Assembly: GCA_937898415.1 (NCBI GenBank)
Contig: CALDLA010000007.1
Coordinates: forward strand, 1-64,000
Reading direction: 5' to 3'
DNA from: an uncultured Prevotellaceae bacterium
GTDB taxonomy: Bacteria; Bacteroidota; Bacteroidia; Bacteroidales; Bacteroidaceae
DNA: 64,000 nt
Made by a program: the position numbers and the translations under genes. A model generated the notes under the pieces. That model was not told the DNA's origin. It worked only from the letters and a program-made list of their open reading frames with translations, and did no database searches. Shown here piece by piece: positions 26,124 to 36,008 of the stretch (position 1 is the stretch's first letter; each line of letters starts with the position of its first letter).

Positions 26124-27175
26124 AACACCTTTATCATCTTTAAATATTCACTCCATTCACCCATATCCTTCCAAGCATGTTCACTTACAGGAAAACAGCC
26201 AACACGACCACCTCTTGATTTAATTTTCTCCATTAAATGCGTTATATGGAAGAACTCGCCTTCGGGTATCTCGTCAATGCATGAGGGGTTCAAGATATAC
26301 ACACCGGTATTTACCTGATAGGTTAATTCGGGCTTTTCACTCAAAGAAACCATAAGCCCATCCTCACCTGTCTCTATTACACCGTAAGGTATCTTGAAAC
26401 TCTTAACCATCGTAACAATAGTCAGGTCATTGTGATTGTTTACGTGATAGTCATATACATCACGGTAATCCTGTTCATTGATGCTGTCGCAATTCGAGAC
26501 AAAGAACGGTGTGGTTATCTTTCCTTTCAGGAGACTCACACTACCAATAGTTCCAAGTGGCTTATCTTCTTGGAAGAACTCAATATCATATTGATAGTCA
26601 AGTTGGCTGAGATAGTACTTCATGATGTCTGCCTTGTAATTGACACTCATATAGAATTTCTTGCAGCCAATGGACTCAAACTGGTCGAGTATGGTTTCAA
26701 GAATCGTTTTGTCGCTGATTGGCACCAAGGGCTTAGGAATCACGTTGGTTATCGGCTTCAGTCGGGTACCCTTACCTCCAGCCATGATAACCACAGGAAG
26801 TTCAATCTTAGGGCGCAGGTCAGTTTCTTCCTTCTCAAACAAATCTCGCCAGAAGATAACATCCTCAAGTTCTCCGTTCTCATCGAGTACCGGCATACAC
26901 TCCGCCCGCAAACGTAACATCTTCTCTTTTATCACGTCCAAAGATTCACCCACATGAGCAAACTTCTTGTTGCGGTCAACCACCTGCGCAACAGATGTAT
27001 CCAAATCGATATTTTTCACAATGGCCCTCTGTATGTCGCCAATGGTGAGGATACTCACAAAGTGCTCATTGTCGAACACGAAGAGCATCTTCACCTTCTG
27101 AGCATCCATCTGCTTTAAAGCAGCCAAAAGGCTCACAGATGAAGATATACTGCGGTTCTCAATTTTTTCTATCAT
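26120..27175 (-). CDS. CBS-domain nucleotidyltransferase (PtmE-like)
   Basis: 351 aa. Residues 1-115 carry two CBS motifs (VKMLFVFDNEHFVSILTIGD and ECMPVLDENGELEDVIFWRD). From about residue 125 the NTP-transferase fold begins (VVIMAGGKGTRLKPITNVIP), with PKPLVPI, VNYKADIM and FVSNCDSI. The order CBS pair + nucleotidyltransferase is that of Campylobacter PtmE, a glucosamine-1-phosphate guanylyltransferase of legionaminic acid synthesis. No NeuB-type synthase is present, so a legionaminic pathway is not supported here. It probably activates an amino sugar or an unusual sugar phosphate. It lies directly downstream of the IS insertion. Confidence 0.85.
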   Translation of the reverse strand: MIEKIENRSISSSVSLLAALKQMDAQKVKMLFVFDNEHFVSILTIGDIQRAIVKNIDLDTSVAQVVDRNKKFAHVGESLDVIKEKMLRLRAECMPVLDENGELEDVIFWRDLFEKEETDLRPKIELPVVIMAGGKGTRLKPITNVIPKPLVPISDKTILETILDQFESIGCKKFYMSVNYKADIMKYYLSQLDYQYDIEFFQEDKPLGTIGSVSLLKGKITTPFFVSNCDSINEQDYRDVYDYHVNNHNDLTIVTMVKSFKIPYGVIETGEDGLMVSLSEKPELTYQVNTGVYILNPSCIDEIPEGEFFHITHLMEKIKSRGGRVGCFPVSEHAWKDMGEWSEYLKMIKVL

Positions 27176-27211
27176 ATAGATAATATTCTCTGTTTAGATT
27201 TACTTATTTTC

Positions 27212-28740
27212 AATTATTGGTGTCCGATAAAAAATTAAACTGAGCCGACAGAAAAGGGGACAAACCTTTCGGCAAGTCCCCAAAGATTTGTAATTTTGCA
27301 TTTGCTACAATCAAAATTCAAATCTATGGGCAAAGGTACAAATTTCTCCGGACAGCCGGTACTAAGTCAGCTAATAAAATTGATGGACAGGCAAAAAATT
27401 AACACTTTAGCGTCAAAATCGGGTGCAAACTACTACACGAAGCATCTCGACGGGTACTCACATCTGGTTGTGATGCTCTATGCCGTGCTTAGCAATCTGC
27501 GTTCCCTGCGTGAGACCTGCCTTGGTTTTGCAGCCAATGCTACCCGTATGAATCATTTGGGCATCGACCACATGATATGTCGCAGTACGCTGTCCGATGC
27601 CAATAAACGGCGCAAGTCCAGCTTCTTTGGCTCCATCTATCGGATGCTTTACAAGCGTTATGCACCTGTTTTATCGGACAGCATGTTGAAAAGAGAGGCT
27701 TCTACGAAGCTTTACGTGATGGACTCGACCACGATAAGCCTTTTCTCTCAGATACTTAGGGGCGTTGGGCGCAATCCGAATAATGGCAAGAAAAAAGGCG
27801 GCATCAAGGCTCATGCCATCATAGAGGAGAGCATCGATCTTCCTGTTTTCGTTGACTATACAGAGGGCATAGTGCATGACCATGAGGCTATGGAGCGACT
27901 GTTCGACCTTCCCTATGGATCATTCATTGCCTTTGATATGGGCTATACAGACTATATGCTGTGGAAACGGCTTGATGAAGCCGGTTACAAGTTTGTCTGT
28001 CGTCTGAAGGACAATGCCAAATTCAAGATCATCGAGCAGCGAAAGTGTCCTGAGAAAGACATTATCGCAGACCAGATTATAGAATTTACGTACGACAAGT
28101 ATGTCGAGCGTCCCATGACTGACGAGGAACTGAAGCATCGCCGCGGCCGCAGACCAACCTCAGGCGTAGTCACTGTGAAAGAGCGTGTACAGGGAACATA
28201 CCGCTGTCGCAGGATCGTCAGGCGTACAGATGACGGTAAAGACACCATCCAGTTCGTTACCAACGTGCTTGATCCTGAGGAAATGTCGGCAGAACAAGTA
28301 TGCGAGACGTACCGCAGGCGTTGGAGCATCGAGTCGCTTTTTAAGCGTTTAAAGCAGAACTTCCCGCTGAAATACTTCCTTGGCGACAACCGCAATGCCA
28401 TTGAGATACAGATATGGGTGACTATGATAGCTTATCTCCTGTTGCGGGTTATGCAGACAAAAGCCAGAAGCAAACTGGCCTTCTCGAATATCGTGATGCT
28501 TACAAGGGCGACATTGGGCGCGTACATCGACCTTGTTACGCTGCTCAACTGTCCGAAACTCGACTGGAACCTGCTGGAACAACAGCGAGCGAGATGGGTA
28601 GCAAGTCAGAATATCCGACAATTGGAGCTATTTCCCACATAGGAGGGGTTACTTTTTGAAGTGAAAACTAAATTTGCCTGTTTAAAGGCAGTTTCAAATG
28701 AATATTAATCAATTCCGATTTTTATCGGACAGCAATAATT
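27212..28740 (+). mobile_element. IS4-type insertion sequence
   Basis: About 1.53 kb, inserted between two minus-strand polysaccharide genes and facing the other way. Terminal inverted repeats share TGTCCGATAAAAA, extended outward by AATTATTG on both sides: left near 27212-27234, right near 28718-28740. A clear target-site duplication was not found. The single ORF is the transposase. Insertion against the operon direction could be polar unless the UpxY antiterminator reads through it. Confidence 0.85.
27326..28642 (+). CDS. IS4-family DDE transposase (DUF4372 + DDE_Tnp_1)
   Basis: About 438 aa from the ATG at 27326; TAATTTTG at 27291-27298 is a good -7 element just before it. The N-terminus (GKGTNFSGQPVLSQLIKLMD and HLDGYSHLVVMLYAVLSNL) is the DUF4372 domain. 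Catalytic residues lie in YVMDSTT, AFDMGYTDY and the YREK motif YRRRWSIESLFKRLK. The frame is complete and the element may be active. Confidence 0.92.
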   Translation: MGKGTNFSGQPVLSQLIKLMDRQKINTLASKSGANYYTKHLDGYSHLVVMLYAVLSNLRSLRETCLGFAANATRMNHLGIDHMICRSTLSDANKRRKSSFFGSIYRMLYKRYAPVLSDSMLKREASTKLYVMDSTTISLFSQILRGVGRNPNNGKKKGGIKAHAIIEESIDLPVFVDYTEGIVHDHEAMERLFDLPYGSFIAFDMGYTDYMLWKRLDEAGYKFVCRLKDNAKFKIIEQRKCPEKDIIADQIIEFTYDKYVERPMTDEELKHRRGRRPTSGVVTVKERVQGTYRCRRIVRRTDDGKDTIQFVTNVLDPEEMSAEQVCETYRRRWSIESLFKRLKQNFPLKYFLGDNRNAIEIQIWVTMIAYLLLRVMQTKARSKLAFSNIVMLTRATLGAYIDLVTLLNCPKLDWNLLEQQRARWVASQNIRQLELFPT

Positions 28741-28741
28741 T

Positions 28742-30016
28742 TCAATAACCTCTTGCTTTAGCTATATGGTCAAAAGTATCCCATATAATCAAATTATTTC
28801 CTTCATCATCAACCACAGAGATCGTGTCGCGAATCTCTTTCAGTCTTTGGAAAAGATCTTCTTCACAGTCACAAACAAGCATTACTCTGGCAAAAAGCTG
28901 GTCTAATGTATTGATATGCTTTGACTCACACTCATGGCCTTCACCATAATAGACAGTCACATCAACAACTCCAGGGATGCTATCTATTTTCTCAAAACCC
29001 TTTACTGATGCGATTTTCCCTAGCCGCAATGGTAACGATAATGTAGTTGCTTTTTTACCTTTAAAGAGAGGGTCAATCAATGCTAAATCTTCATTCTCAC
29101 ACATTTTACCAGTCAATGAGTGGTAAATCAGCATCTTCATGACATTATTACAACCTGCGGCTTCCGTCATGTTGTAAATCATTCCTCCACTCACACGGAG
29201 TCCCATCTCATATACGTAGATATCTTCACCATCAGGGATTGCTTGGAAAAAAAAAACGCCATTTTTATATCCTAACGACTCAAACATCTTCTGAACATTA
29301 GAATTTACCTTCTGCATATACTTTTCCATTAATGAAGAGGGATAGAAACTAATTGCCGTAATCAACCCTCCATTGAGGACATATCTTTCGCCCAATGCCT
29401 CTAAATAGCATTTGCCGTCTACAACGACATACTTGGCATCTATAGTAACTCCACCATTTTCTACATACTTTTCAATAATTACATTTTTTGATTGAGAAAG
29501 GGACAGAGCAAATTCAATGGCTTTGTTCAACTCTTCTTCATCACGGCATACTGTAATACCTCTTGAAGAGCATCCGTCAACAGGCTTGACAATAACAGGA
29601 TAATCGCATGGGGTTGGTTTGTTGTTTACTGAAAATTCAGGGACAGTCGGAATGCCATACTTAATACAGCAATCCTTGAAATTTCTCTTGTCTTGACACA
29701 ACTCCCATAAATGCTCATCAGCATAATATGGAAGTCCTGCCAATTTACACAACTTCATAGCATTCACCACATTCCATTCACCGGCACCTGTGGCAACGCC
29801 ATCAATATGATTTTCCTTTATATAACGGCAAAGCCCTTCATAATCATCAGTGCTAATCAAAGCGGAATCATCTGCAGCTTTTTTGCCAGGTCTGTTTTTT
29901 TCCCTATTGTCTGCAACAATCACATACGCACCCATCTGCTGCGCAAAGTGAACCAACTGCACATTTGAAGCAGAACCTCCAAGAACTAACAGTTTCTTTC
30001 CTTTCAGTTTTTTCAT
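28742..30016 (-). CDS. ATP-grasp ligase
   Basis: 424 aa. The N-terminal KKLLVLGGSASNVQLVHFA is a pre-ATP-grasp Rossmann unit; RNFKDCCIKYGIPTVPEF, PVIVKPVDGCSSRGITVC and NVIIEKYVENGGVTIDAKYV are the ATP-grasp core (CarB/PurK-like), with YVYEMGLRVSGGMIYNM in the metal-binding region. ATP-grasp enzymes join a carboxylate to an amine, alcohol or thiol through an acyl phosphate. In this locus it could attach an acid to an amino sugar or build an amide side group (inference). Its stop is 2 bp from the IS right end, so it narrowly escaped disruption. A second, distinct ATP-grasp gene is at 36917. Confidence 0.88.
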   Translation of the reverse strand: MKKLKGKKLLVLGGSASNVQLVHFAQQMGAYVIVADNREKNRPGKKAADDSALISTDDYEGLCRYIKENHIDGVATGAGEWNVVNAMKLCKLAGLPYYADEHLWELCQDKRNFKDCCIKYGIPTVPEFSVNNKPTPCDYPVIVKPVDGCSSRGITVCRDEEELNKAIEFALSLSQSKNVIIEKYVENGGVTIDAKYVVVDGKCYLEALGERYVLNGGLITAISFYPSSLMEKYMQKVNSNVQKMFESLGYKNGVFFFQAIPDGEDIYVYEMGLRVSGGMIYNMTEAAGCNNVMKMLIYHSLTGKMCENEDLALIDPLFKGKKATTLSLPLRLGKIASVKGFEKIDSIPGVVDVTVYYGEGHECESKHINTLDQLFARVMLVCDCEEDLFQRLKEIRDTISVVDDEGNNLIIWDTFDHIAKARGY

Positions 30017-30031
30017 ATATGTTCCAATTTT

Positions 30032-30877
30032 TTATAATTCTACATTTGCCCTACGAGGCTCGAAACAGCAGCAGGGACGCAAAGCTACTATGCGAACACC
30101 ACTAGCACGCTGGGGGCCAATCTTGGCAAAAGTTGCCAATACACTATGCTTGCCGCCCAGTCCGAGAGGGCCAACATTTGCTTCATTGACGCTTTCTGTG
30201 ATACGTTTCTCAAAGTCACTCTGTACACCAAAGTCACCTTTCGCCATAGCCTCCATCATCAAGCTCGTTGCCTCGAACTGACTTCGACCAATACCAATAG
30301 CCAATGTACAGGGTGAGCAGCCTAACTGACTGACAGCAGGTTTGGCACGATTCACAATTTCATTTATTACCACATCCACACTATGTTTGTGGAACACACG
30401 CTGAGTGATACCGCGAATGGCGGGACCACCACCAAGCATCAGCACCGTCAGGCGAATCACATCTTCATCCACAGGCTTAATCAATATCGGCGAAGCATCT
30501 AAAGCACCACTATCTTCATTCAGTCCTCCACTCTGATCAATACGGGCATAGTCATCGCCCTTGATGGCCATGGGACGGCCAGGCAACTGTCGAAGTCCCT
30601 TACGAACACCTTCCTTAATCTGCTCCAGCATCTCGCCTGTAACAGCACGGTTCTTTCCCACTTCGAGAAACAGATGAGGAATACCCGTATCATCACACAG
30701 AGGGCTACGACGCTCCTCTGCCACAAGTGCATTATCCAGCACCTGCTTCATCACCCAGCAAGAACTCTCAATCTGCTCTTCCGCAATAGCTTTGCGATAA
30801 GCCTCCTTCTGATCCTCACGGAAGGTAGATCCTGCTCTGACGAGGCAGTCCGCCACCTTATCAATAATATTACTCAT
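30032..30877 (-). CDS. Fe-S hydro-lyase alpha subunit (class I fumarase / tartrate dehydratase type)
   Basis: About 281 aa from MSNIIDKVADCLVRAG at 30877, which overlaps the beta-subunit stop by 8 bp. SPLCDDTGIPHLFLEVG and LGCSPCTLAIGIG carry the conserved cysteines of the Fe-S cluster, and VGPLGLGGKHSVLATFAK is the family C-terminal motif. Two-subunit members add or remove water from dicarboxylic acids (fumarate, tartrate, mesaconate). Being inside a polysaccharide locus, it is not likely to be the housekeeping fumarase. The reaction probably involves a substituted dicarboxylate made by the neighbouring CitE-like and PrpD-like enzymes (inference). Confidence 0.85.
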   Translation of the reverse strand: MSNIIDKVADCLVRAGSTFREDQKEAYRKAIAEEQIESSCWVMKQVLDNALVAEERRSPLCDDTGIPHLFLEVGKNRAVTGEMLEQIKEGVRKGLRQLPGRPMAIKGDDYARIDQSGGLNEDSGALDASPILIKPVDEDVIRLTVLMLGGGPAIRGITQRVFHKHSVDVVINEIVNRAKPAVSQLGCSPCTLAIGIGRSQFEATSLMMEAMAKGDFGVQSDFEKRITESVNEANVGPLGLGGKHSVLATFAKIGPQRASGVRIVALRPCCCFEPRRANVEL

Positions 30878-31379
30878 AGATGCTCTCTCCCTTCGCTGCG
30901 GCAATGATAGCCTGATAGTTCTTTACTTTAATTCTATATAGCGCTTCCATGCCCAACTCTGGCCATGCTACACATTCACGTTCCAAGGTCTGGCTTTCCA
31001 AGAGTGCTGTCACTGGGGGGATAATTGCAAAAACAGCATTATTCTCAGCAAGCATTTTTACGGTCTCTGGCTTGATAGCACCTTTACCCAAATGCATCTT
31101 GATGCCACCCAACTTTGAAAGCACCTCGAAGCTACCTTCTATCTCCAGCTTATTGCTTGATGTAGGCCCCACGCCAGCTGGACTTACCGCCGTGTGGAAT
31201 ATTACCCCACCCTGTAGGTCGATACCCCGACTACTCCAAGAACCATCCTCCAGTTCCTTACAGATACGAGGCAAGACAGCATCACGCCCACAGAAGATGT
31301 CGCCCGAGATACTTACCACGTCGCCAACCTTCAAGGCTGCTATCGCCTCCTCGCTGAAAGGAGTTGTCAATTCTATCAT
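30870..31379 (-). CDS. Fe-S hydro-lyase beta subunit
   Basis: 169 aa. ALKVGDVVSISGDIFCGRDA, FHTAVSPAGVGPTSSNKLEI and MHLGKGAIKPETVKML are the standard motifs of the beta domain of class I fumarases and tartrate dehydratase. It pairs with the alpha subunit encoded immediately downstream with an 8-bp overlap. The order beta then alpha is reversed relative to many ttdAB-type operons. Confidence 0.88.
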   Translation of the reverse strand: MIELTTPFSEEAIAALKVGDVVSISGDIFCGRDAVLPRICKELEDGSWSSRGIDLQGGVIFHTAVSPAGVGPTSSNKLEIEGSFEVLSKLGGIKMHLGKGAIKPETVKMLAENNAVFAIIPPVTALLESQTLERECVAWPELGMEALYRIKVKNYQAIIAAAKGESIYE

Positions 31380-31383
31380 AATC

Positions 31384-32511
31384 TTACTTCTTCAAATAAT
31401 CCATCAATTCGTTCTTCACTGCTTTATGGTTGATACCCAACTTAGGCATGTCACTACGGATGCCCTGGCGAACATGTACATCAATAAATGTAGGCTCATC
31501 GCCATCAGACAGTGTTTTCAATACTTGCTGCAGCTCATCCTTTGTCTCTATAGCATGACCTATATTGCCATAACCACAAGCACTAGCAACTCCAGTTAAA
31601 TTCACCACATAACCAGAAGAAGGTTGACCGCCAACAGACTCATTCACACCATTATTCAGCACAATATGAATCATATTACCAGCCTTATAACGACAGTTGG
31701 TAGCCAAAGCTCCCATGTGCATCACTGCTGCAGCATCACCATCGAAGACAACAACGCGCTTGTTCGGGCAAGCCAAAGCAATGCCCAAGCCAACAGAAGA
31801 TACATGACCCATAGAACCAACATTCTGCCACTCATGACCAGCGCCGATTCCATGCTGTTTCAACTGCTCATGCACTTCACGGGTTGCACGACCTGTTGTT
31901 CCCAAATAGATAGCATCCTCGCCAAAAACATCCATCACTGCCGAGATGGCTTCTTCGCGATTCATTAAGTTGCTTTCGGGATATTGCTGTTTTTTCTCTT
32001 TCTGCGTAAGAATGGCTTTCTTAGCAATCAATGCTACAGGAGAAGATATTTCACGGGCTTTATCCGCTGCCCATCGGAATTTCTCTATCACGGTAGCATC
32101 ATCATCCAGAATCTCGAAAGGAATATCCATGTCCTTCATCAACACAGGCGTCAGTTCACCCTGCTTCTTGTGCTGAGCATGGTCACTGATGGCAGGATCA
32201 CCACGCCATCCGATAACGAGCAGCATGGGAATACCATACACACAGTCATGCGTTAATGACAGCAATGGATTGGTTGCATTGCCGATACCCGAGTTCTGCA
32301 TATACACCAACGGCAGTTTGCCTGTTGCCATGTAATGCCCCGCAGCTATAGCAATAGCATTACCTTCGTTAGCTGCCATTACATGCTGATGTCCATTCAT
32401 GTTGTTGGTCATATAGAGACAGAAATCGTTAAGCAACGAATCAGGAACTCCAGTATAGAAGTCCACTCCCATTGTCTCTAATGCCTCAAATAATTCTTTC
32501 TGATTAACCAT
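31384..32511 (-). CDS. TPP-dependent 2-oxoacid decarboxylase (phosphonopyruvate decarboxylase-like)
   Basis: 375 aa, the length of phosphonopyruvate and sulfopyruvate decarboxylases. FYTGVPDSLLNDFC, the glutamate loop AANEGNAIAIAAGHY, GWRGDPAISDHAQHKKQGE and the TPP/Mg motif GDAAAVMHMGALATN ending in HIVLNNGVNESVGGQPS fit Ppd closely. In AEP synthesis Ppd follows PEP mutase, but no PEP mutase is visible here, so the substrate may be another 3-substituted pyruvate. The aldehyde formed could be reduced by the neighbouring aldo/keto reductase or aminated by the DegT enzyme. Confidence 0.85.
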   Translation of the reverse strand: MVNQKELFEALETMGVDFYTGVPDSLLNDFCLYMTNNMNGHQHVMAANEGNAIAIAAGHYMATGKLPLVYMQNSGIGNATNPLLSLTHDCVYGIPMLLVIGWRGDPAISDHAQHKKQGELTPVLMKDMDIPFEILDDDATVIEKFRWAADKAREISSPVALIAKKAILTQKEKKQQYPESNLMNREEAISAVMDVFGEDAIYLGTTGRATREVHEQLKQHGIGAGHEWQNVGSMGHVSSVGLGIALACPNKRVVVFDGDAAAVMHMGALATNCRYKAGNMIHIVLNNGVNESVGGQPSSGYVVNLTGVASACGYGNIGHAIETKDELQQVLKTLSDGDEPTFIDVHVRQGIRSDMPKLGINHKAVKNELMDYLKK

Positions 32512-32514
32512 TCT

Positions 32515-33858
32515 TTATAAGTTTTCAAGGATTTCAGAAACCTTGGTTTCTTTCTGCCCGATATTCCTATATATATTATAATAGGTGTCCATCTTTACAT
32601 CACCATATTTCATCAGAGCTTCGTAGCGTTCAAAGAACTCTTGTTCATTGAGAGGATTCTCTGGTTCTCCCTTTGGGAAGTCCACACGCTCAGAGAAAGC
32701 GCCCTTATCTGTAGTAATAGTCACGACAGCACTCTGCTTGTCGGGGAATATTCTACTCAGTTCTGTATCAGAAACAACCTCCACTTTTTTTATTAAGTTC
32801 TTCACAGCATCACTACCTAAGACATCATCCTCAAACTCCTGAAGACCGGCCTTGCCGTAAATAAGTGCAACAGCCGTGCTGTAGGGTGTACTCATCTTAG
32901 CATCGTATGCCCCCTTGATGTCTGTATGGTCATGACCAGAAACAGCAAGGTCGTAGGTTTCCACTTTGATGGCCTTCACCTCATCTGACTTAATATCATG
33001 CTCATTGCGCAAATGTATAGCAGCTTCCACAGGAGGATGGGTATAGCGGCATGATGCATACGGCTTTGTATAACTCTTCATAATAGCGTATGTGCCATTA
33101 AGAAGTGTCGGTTTCAAAGGAGTATTCTCATCGCCAGACATCATTTTCAAGAAACCACGATAGCCACCAAGTGGATCATTATGGCCCTTGAAGTCTGATT
33201 TTGCAAGTTGGATACTTGTCAGAGCCAGCAAGGCTGTCTTTGCTACATTATAAGGTTTCAGCTGAGAACCATCATCCAGCACCTTCAGCATTCCTGATGC
33301 AGAAACACAAGCGGTAGCAAATGCCTGGTAACGTTCTTCTTCAGTAAATCCAAGCATATAGGCTGCCGCCATAGTTGCACCTATTACACCACAAGTGCCG
33401 GTGGCATGAAAACCCATTGCCTTGTGCTTCGGCTGGATTGACACTGCCAGAGTATAAGATGTCTCATAGCCGATAATGGCTGCACGGAGTAAGTCTTCTA
33501 CTGAAATATCATAACGCTGAGCCAAGGGCAACAGCAAAGAGAATATGGGAGAACCAAGATGGATAATACCAGAATTGGTGCCATCGTCAAAATCAAGTGC
33601 ATGACCATTCAGACCATTCAGGAAAACTGCATCCTTAAGAACAAGGCTTTTGCCTGTTCCTATTGCCTTGAATTTGCCTTCCTCTGGTTGAGCAAAGTCA
33701 TAGTATCCCTGAAGTTTTTCCTTTTGGAAAGCAGCCCCTGCACATGTTACAGCCAGATAATCAAGCAATGAGCGTCTGGCTCTGGCCATCACCTCGGATG
33801 GAACATCAAGATGTGCTATCTTGTCAATCTCAGCAAAATAGGATTCCGATACATTCAT
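32515..33858 (-). CDS. MmgE/PrpD family protein
   Basis: 447 aa, complete. NGLNGHALDFDDGTNSGIIH, KAMGFHATGTCGVIGATMAA, KPYNVAKTALLA and KPYASCRYTHPPVEAAIHL are the family motifs with active-site His, Asp and Lys residues. Known members are 2-methylcitrate dehydratase, cis-aconitate decarboxylase and iminodisuccinate epimerase. In this operon it may dehydrate or epimerise a polycarboxylate made by the CitE-like enzyme. It is not a propionate pathway gene here: no PrpB or PrpC is present. Confidence 0.88.
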   Translation of the reverse strand: MNVSESYFAEIDKIAHLDVPSEVMARARRSLLDYLAVTCAGAAFQKEKLQGYYDFAQPEEGKFKAIGTGKSLVLKDAVFLNGLNGHALDFDDGTNSGIIHLGSPIFSLLLPLAQRYDISVEDLLRAAIIGYETSYTLAVSIQPKHKAMGFHATGTCGVIGATMAAAYMLGFTEEERYQAFATACVSASGMLKVLDDGSQLKPYNVAKTALLALTSIQLAKSDFKGHNDPLGGYRGFLKMMSGDENTPLKPTLLNGTYAIMKSYTKPYASCRYTHPPVEAAIHLRNEHDIKSDEVKAIKVETYDLAVSGHDHTDIKGAYDAKMSTPYSTAVALIYGKAGLQEFEDDVLGSDAVKNLIKKVEVVSDTELSRIFPDKQSAVVTITTDKGAFSERVDFPKGEPENPLNEQEFFERYEALMKYGDVKMDTYYNIYRNIGQKETKVSEILENL

Positions 33859-33886
33859 CTGTGCAATCCGTGTAATCTGTGTGACA

Positions 33887-34822
33887 TTAAATAAATTTGA
33901 AGTAAGCAGGGCTATCTGGCTTCGCTATTTCCCAAGCGCCATCCATAGCATCCAGTATAGACTGAGGCAACTCGTCTTTCTTGGCTGCCTCCAGATTCTG
34001 CTCCATCTGTGTAATTTTGGATGCTCCAAGGAGGATTCCGTCACCCTTGCTTGCATCCAAACAGGAATGATTACAGAGCCAGCGATAGCCAGCTTCTGCC
34101 ATTGGAATATTCTCTGTCTCACATGCTTTGCGAATCTCATCCACTGCATCAAAGTAGCTCTGTTTCCAATAGCGATTGCGGTAACTAGCCAATCGCGCAA
34201 AGCGCCCTGGCTCTGGTGTGTCCTCAAAATGCAGGTGTTTACCTGTCAGCATTCCACCTGCCAATGGATTGAAAGCATAGAAGCGCATTCCCAGTGAACG
34301 AATGGCAGGGAACAGTTCTGGCTCCACATTACGGCATAGTGCATTATACATGCCCTGATACACCGTAGGACGAGGGCATCCTATCTTATCACACTTGTAG
34401 GCAATATCTATTACCTGCCATGCTGGATAGTTGCTTAGTCCCAGTTCCTTTATTTTTTTCTGCTGATGAAGTTCAGCTATGGTTTCAAGCGCACCCTCTA
34501 TTGGTGTTTTGCCATCAGGGAAATGGAAGTAGAGCAAATCCACACTCTCGCGATTCATGCGCTGCATGGATTCATTAAATTCCATCAGAATCGTCTCTCT
34601 ATCCAGCTTTCCCGTAATGCGAGGATGAACCTTTGTAGCCAGATAGTAGTCTTTTAAGTCAGGAAGGATCTCACCCAGATACTTCTCTGTGTCGCCACCG
34701 TTATACACATAAGCAGTATCAAGCTCATTAAAGCCTGTCTGAAGGAATGAACGGGTCATCTCACGGCTGGACTCTAAATCCAGCTGTGGTCCAAAGTTCA
34801 TTGTACCAAGAATTAGCTTCAT
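33887..34822 (-). CDS. Aldo/keto reductase
   Basis: 311 aa. The tetrad is visible: D and Y in NELDTAYVYNGG, K in YLATKVHPRI, H in DLLYFHFPDG. LGLSNYPAWQVIDIAYKC and the NPLAGGMLTGKH strand fit the AKR7 (aflatoxin-aldehyde reductase) branch. NADPH-dependent reduction of an aldehyde is expected, perhaps the product of the TPP decarboxylase encoded two genes downstream (inference). It sits 8 bp after the CitE-like gene. Confidence 0.9.
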   Translation of the reverse strand: MKLILGTMNFGPQLDLESSREMTRSFLQTGFNELDTAYVYNGGDTEKYLGEILPDLKDYYLATKVHPRITGKLDRETILMEFNESMQRMNRESVDLLYFHFPDGKTPIEGALETIAELHQQKKIKELGLSNYPAWQVIDIAYKCDKIGCPRPTVYQGMYNALCRNVEPELFPAIRSLGMRFYAFNPLAGGMLTGKHLHFEDTPEPGRFARLASYRNRYWKQSYFDAVDEIRKACETENIPMAEAGYRWLCNHSCLDASKGDGILLGASKITQMEQNLEAAKKDELPQSILDAMDGAWEIAKPDSPAYFKFI

Positions 34823-34830
34823 AATGGGGT

Positions 34831-35976
34831 TTACTCTTTATGGCCAAGAACAAGTCCGAGCACAGAGTCTTCGTTCTTCACCACGCCATATACTTCGGCT
34901 CTTTTTACGATCTTCTCTGCCCAACGATGGTGAGGACCAATCTCATTCATCTTGCCTCCACCTTCGCTCTTGATAACACCGCCTGAGGTATTGAGTATTT
35001 GAACGGCATCATTGTACTCTTCTTCTACGACAGAGAACATGGCATTTACGAATTTTGCGTGTGTGGGATGGATAATGGTCTTGCCCACAAAACCGTTTGC
35101 ACGGTCTATCAACACCTCTTTCAGCAAACCATCGATGGCTGGGTTCACAATATCCTGCCCCTTAATTAGTGCATTATGGAAATTGCGCTTAATTACATCA
35201 TCAATGTCATCATCCTTGTAAGCACGGAAATATTCCCAAACTGCTGCAGAGATACAATAGTCGCAATAGCGGTTAAAGAAGTTCACGATGTCTGAGAGCG
35301 CATCCCTAACAGGCATGATATCAAAGACTGTAGAGTTGATACCACGACGCACGCCAAAGAGCGAAGACATATCTGTACCACCTACACGGATGTTCAGGAT
35401 AAGGTCTTTGTAAGGCTCCAAGATATTACGTAGCAACAGAAGTTCCTGATTGCGACTCTCTACGAAAGCCACTTCTGGACCTTCTAAAATAGGCATGCCA
35501 TACAGGATGACACCTAAACGGCTGTTTACCTCTACCAAGGTGCGTAACACACCAAGGGCATTCTTGCTGTTGAATTTCGGAAAATTAAAACCAGTAAGTA
35601 CTGATGCCTGCTTTTTCGTTATGCGGTCAGCAAAGCTCTTGAACTGTTCTGGATTACGAACACGTACGAAAATGAGAGGAATATCATTGTGTGTAAGTCT
35701 TCCTGCCTCAATCTCGTCAGCAAAGAAATCCATTGTGTCAAGGATATTCTGTTCTGCCTTTGGCAAATCTTCCTCCTTGATGGCATCTTCGCAGCACATT
35801 ACAAAGGATGTAACAGGCAACTCGTGTTTTACAATTTTCTCCCTGATGTCTTTCGTGCCAGGCATGTAGAGAGTGGCACCTAAGCAATACTGCAAGGTGT
35901 CACGTTCTGTATATTTATTAAACTCAATCGGCTCCTTTATAAAATTAAAGTCACGATTATAAGCATGCTGTCTCAT
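34831..35976 (-). CDS. CitE/HpcH-like TIM-barrel C-C bond lyase
   Basis: 381 aa, longer than typical CitE (about 290). CLGATLYMPGTKDIREKIVK, SFVMCCEDAIKEEDLPKAE, IFVRVRNPEQFKSF, GMPILEGPEVAF and NIRVGGTDMSSLFGVRRGIN follow the CitE/malyl-CoA lyase order of phosphate-, metal- and substrate-binding strands. The long form resembles the C-C bond lyases proposed in tellurite-resistance-associated biosynthetic clusters. It would make or break a C-C bond next to a carboxylate, possibly the first committed step of the pathway in this block (inference). Confidence 0.8.
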   Translation of the reverse strand: MRQHAYNRDFNFIKEPIEFNKYTERDTLQYCLGATLYMPGTKDIREKIVKHELPVTSFVMCCEDAIKEEDLPKAEQNILDTMDFFADEIEAGRLTHNDIPLIFVRVRNPEQFKSFADRITKKQASVLTGFNFPKFNSKNALGVLRTLVEVNSRLGVILYGMPILEGPEVAFVESRNQELLLLRNILEPYKDLILNIRVGGTDMSSLFGVRRGINSTVFDIMPVRDALSDIVNFFNRYCDYCISAAVWEYFRAYKDDDIDDVIKRNFHNALIKGQDIVNPAIDGLLKEVLIDRANGFVGKTIIHPTHAKFVNAMFSVVEEEYNDAVQILNTSGGVIKSEGGGKMNEIGPHHRWAEKIVKRAEVYGVVKNEDSVLGLVLGHKE

Positions 35977-36008
35977 TTATCAAATTAAAAGTTGAAAATT
36001 GAAAACTA

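Noticed and set aside
27212..28740. Target-site duplication of the IS
   Set aside because: Flanking bases look alike only because the terminal repeats extend outward; no direct repeat of 9-12 bp could be found.
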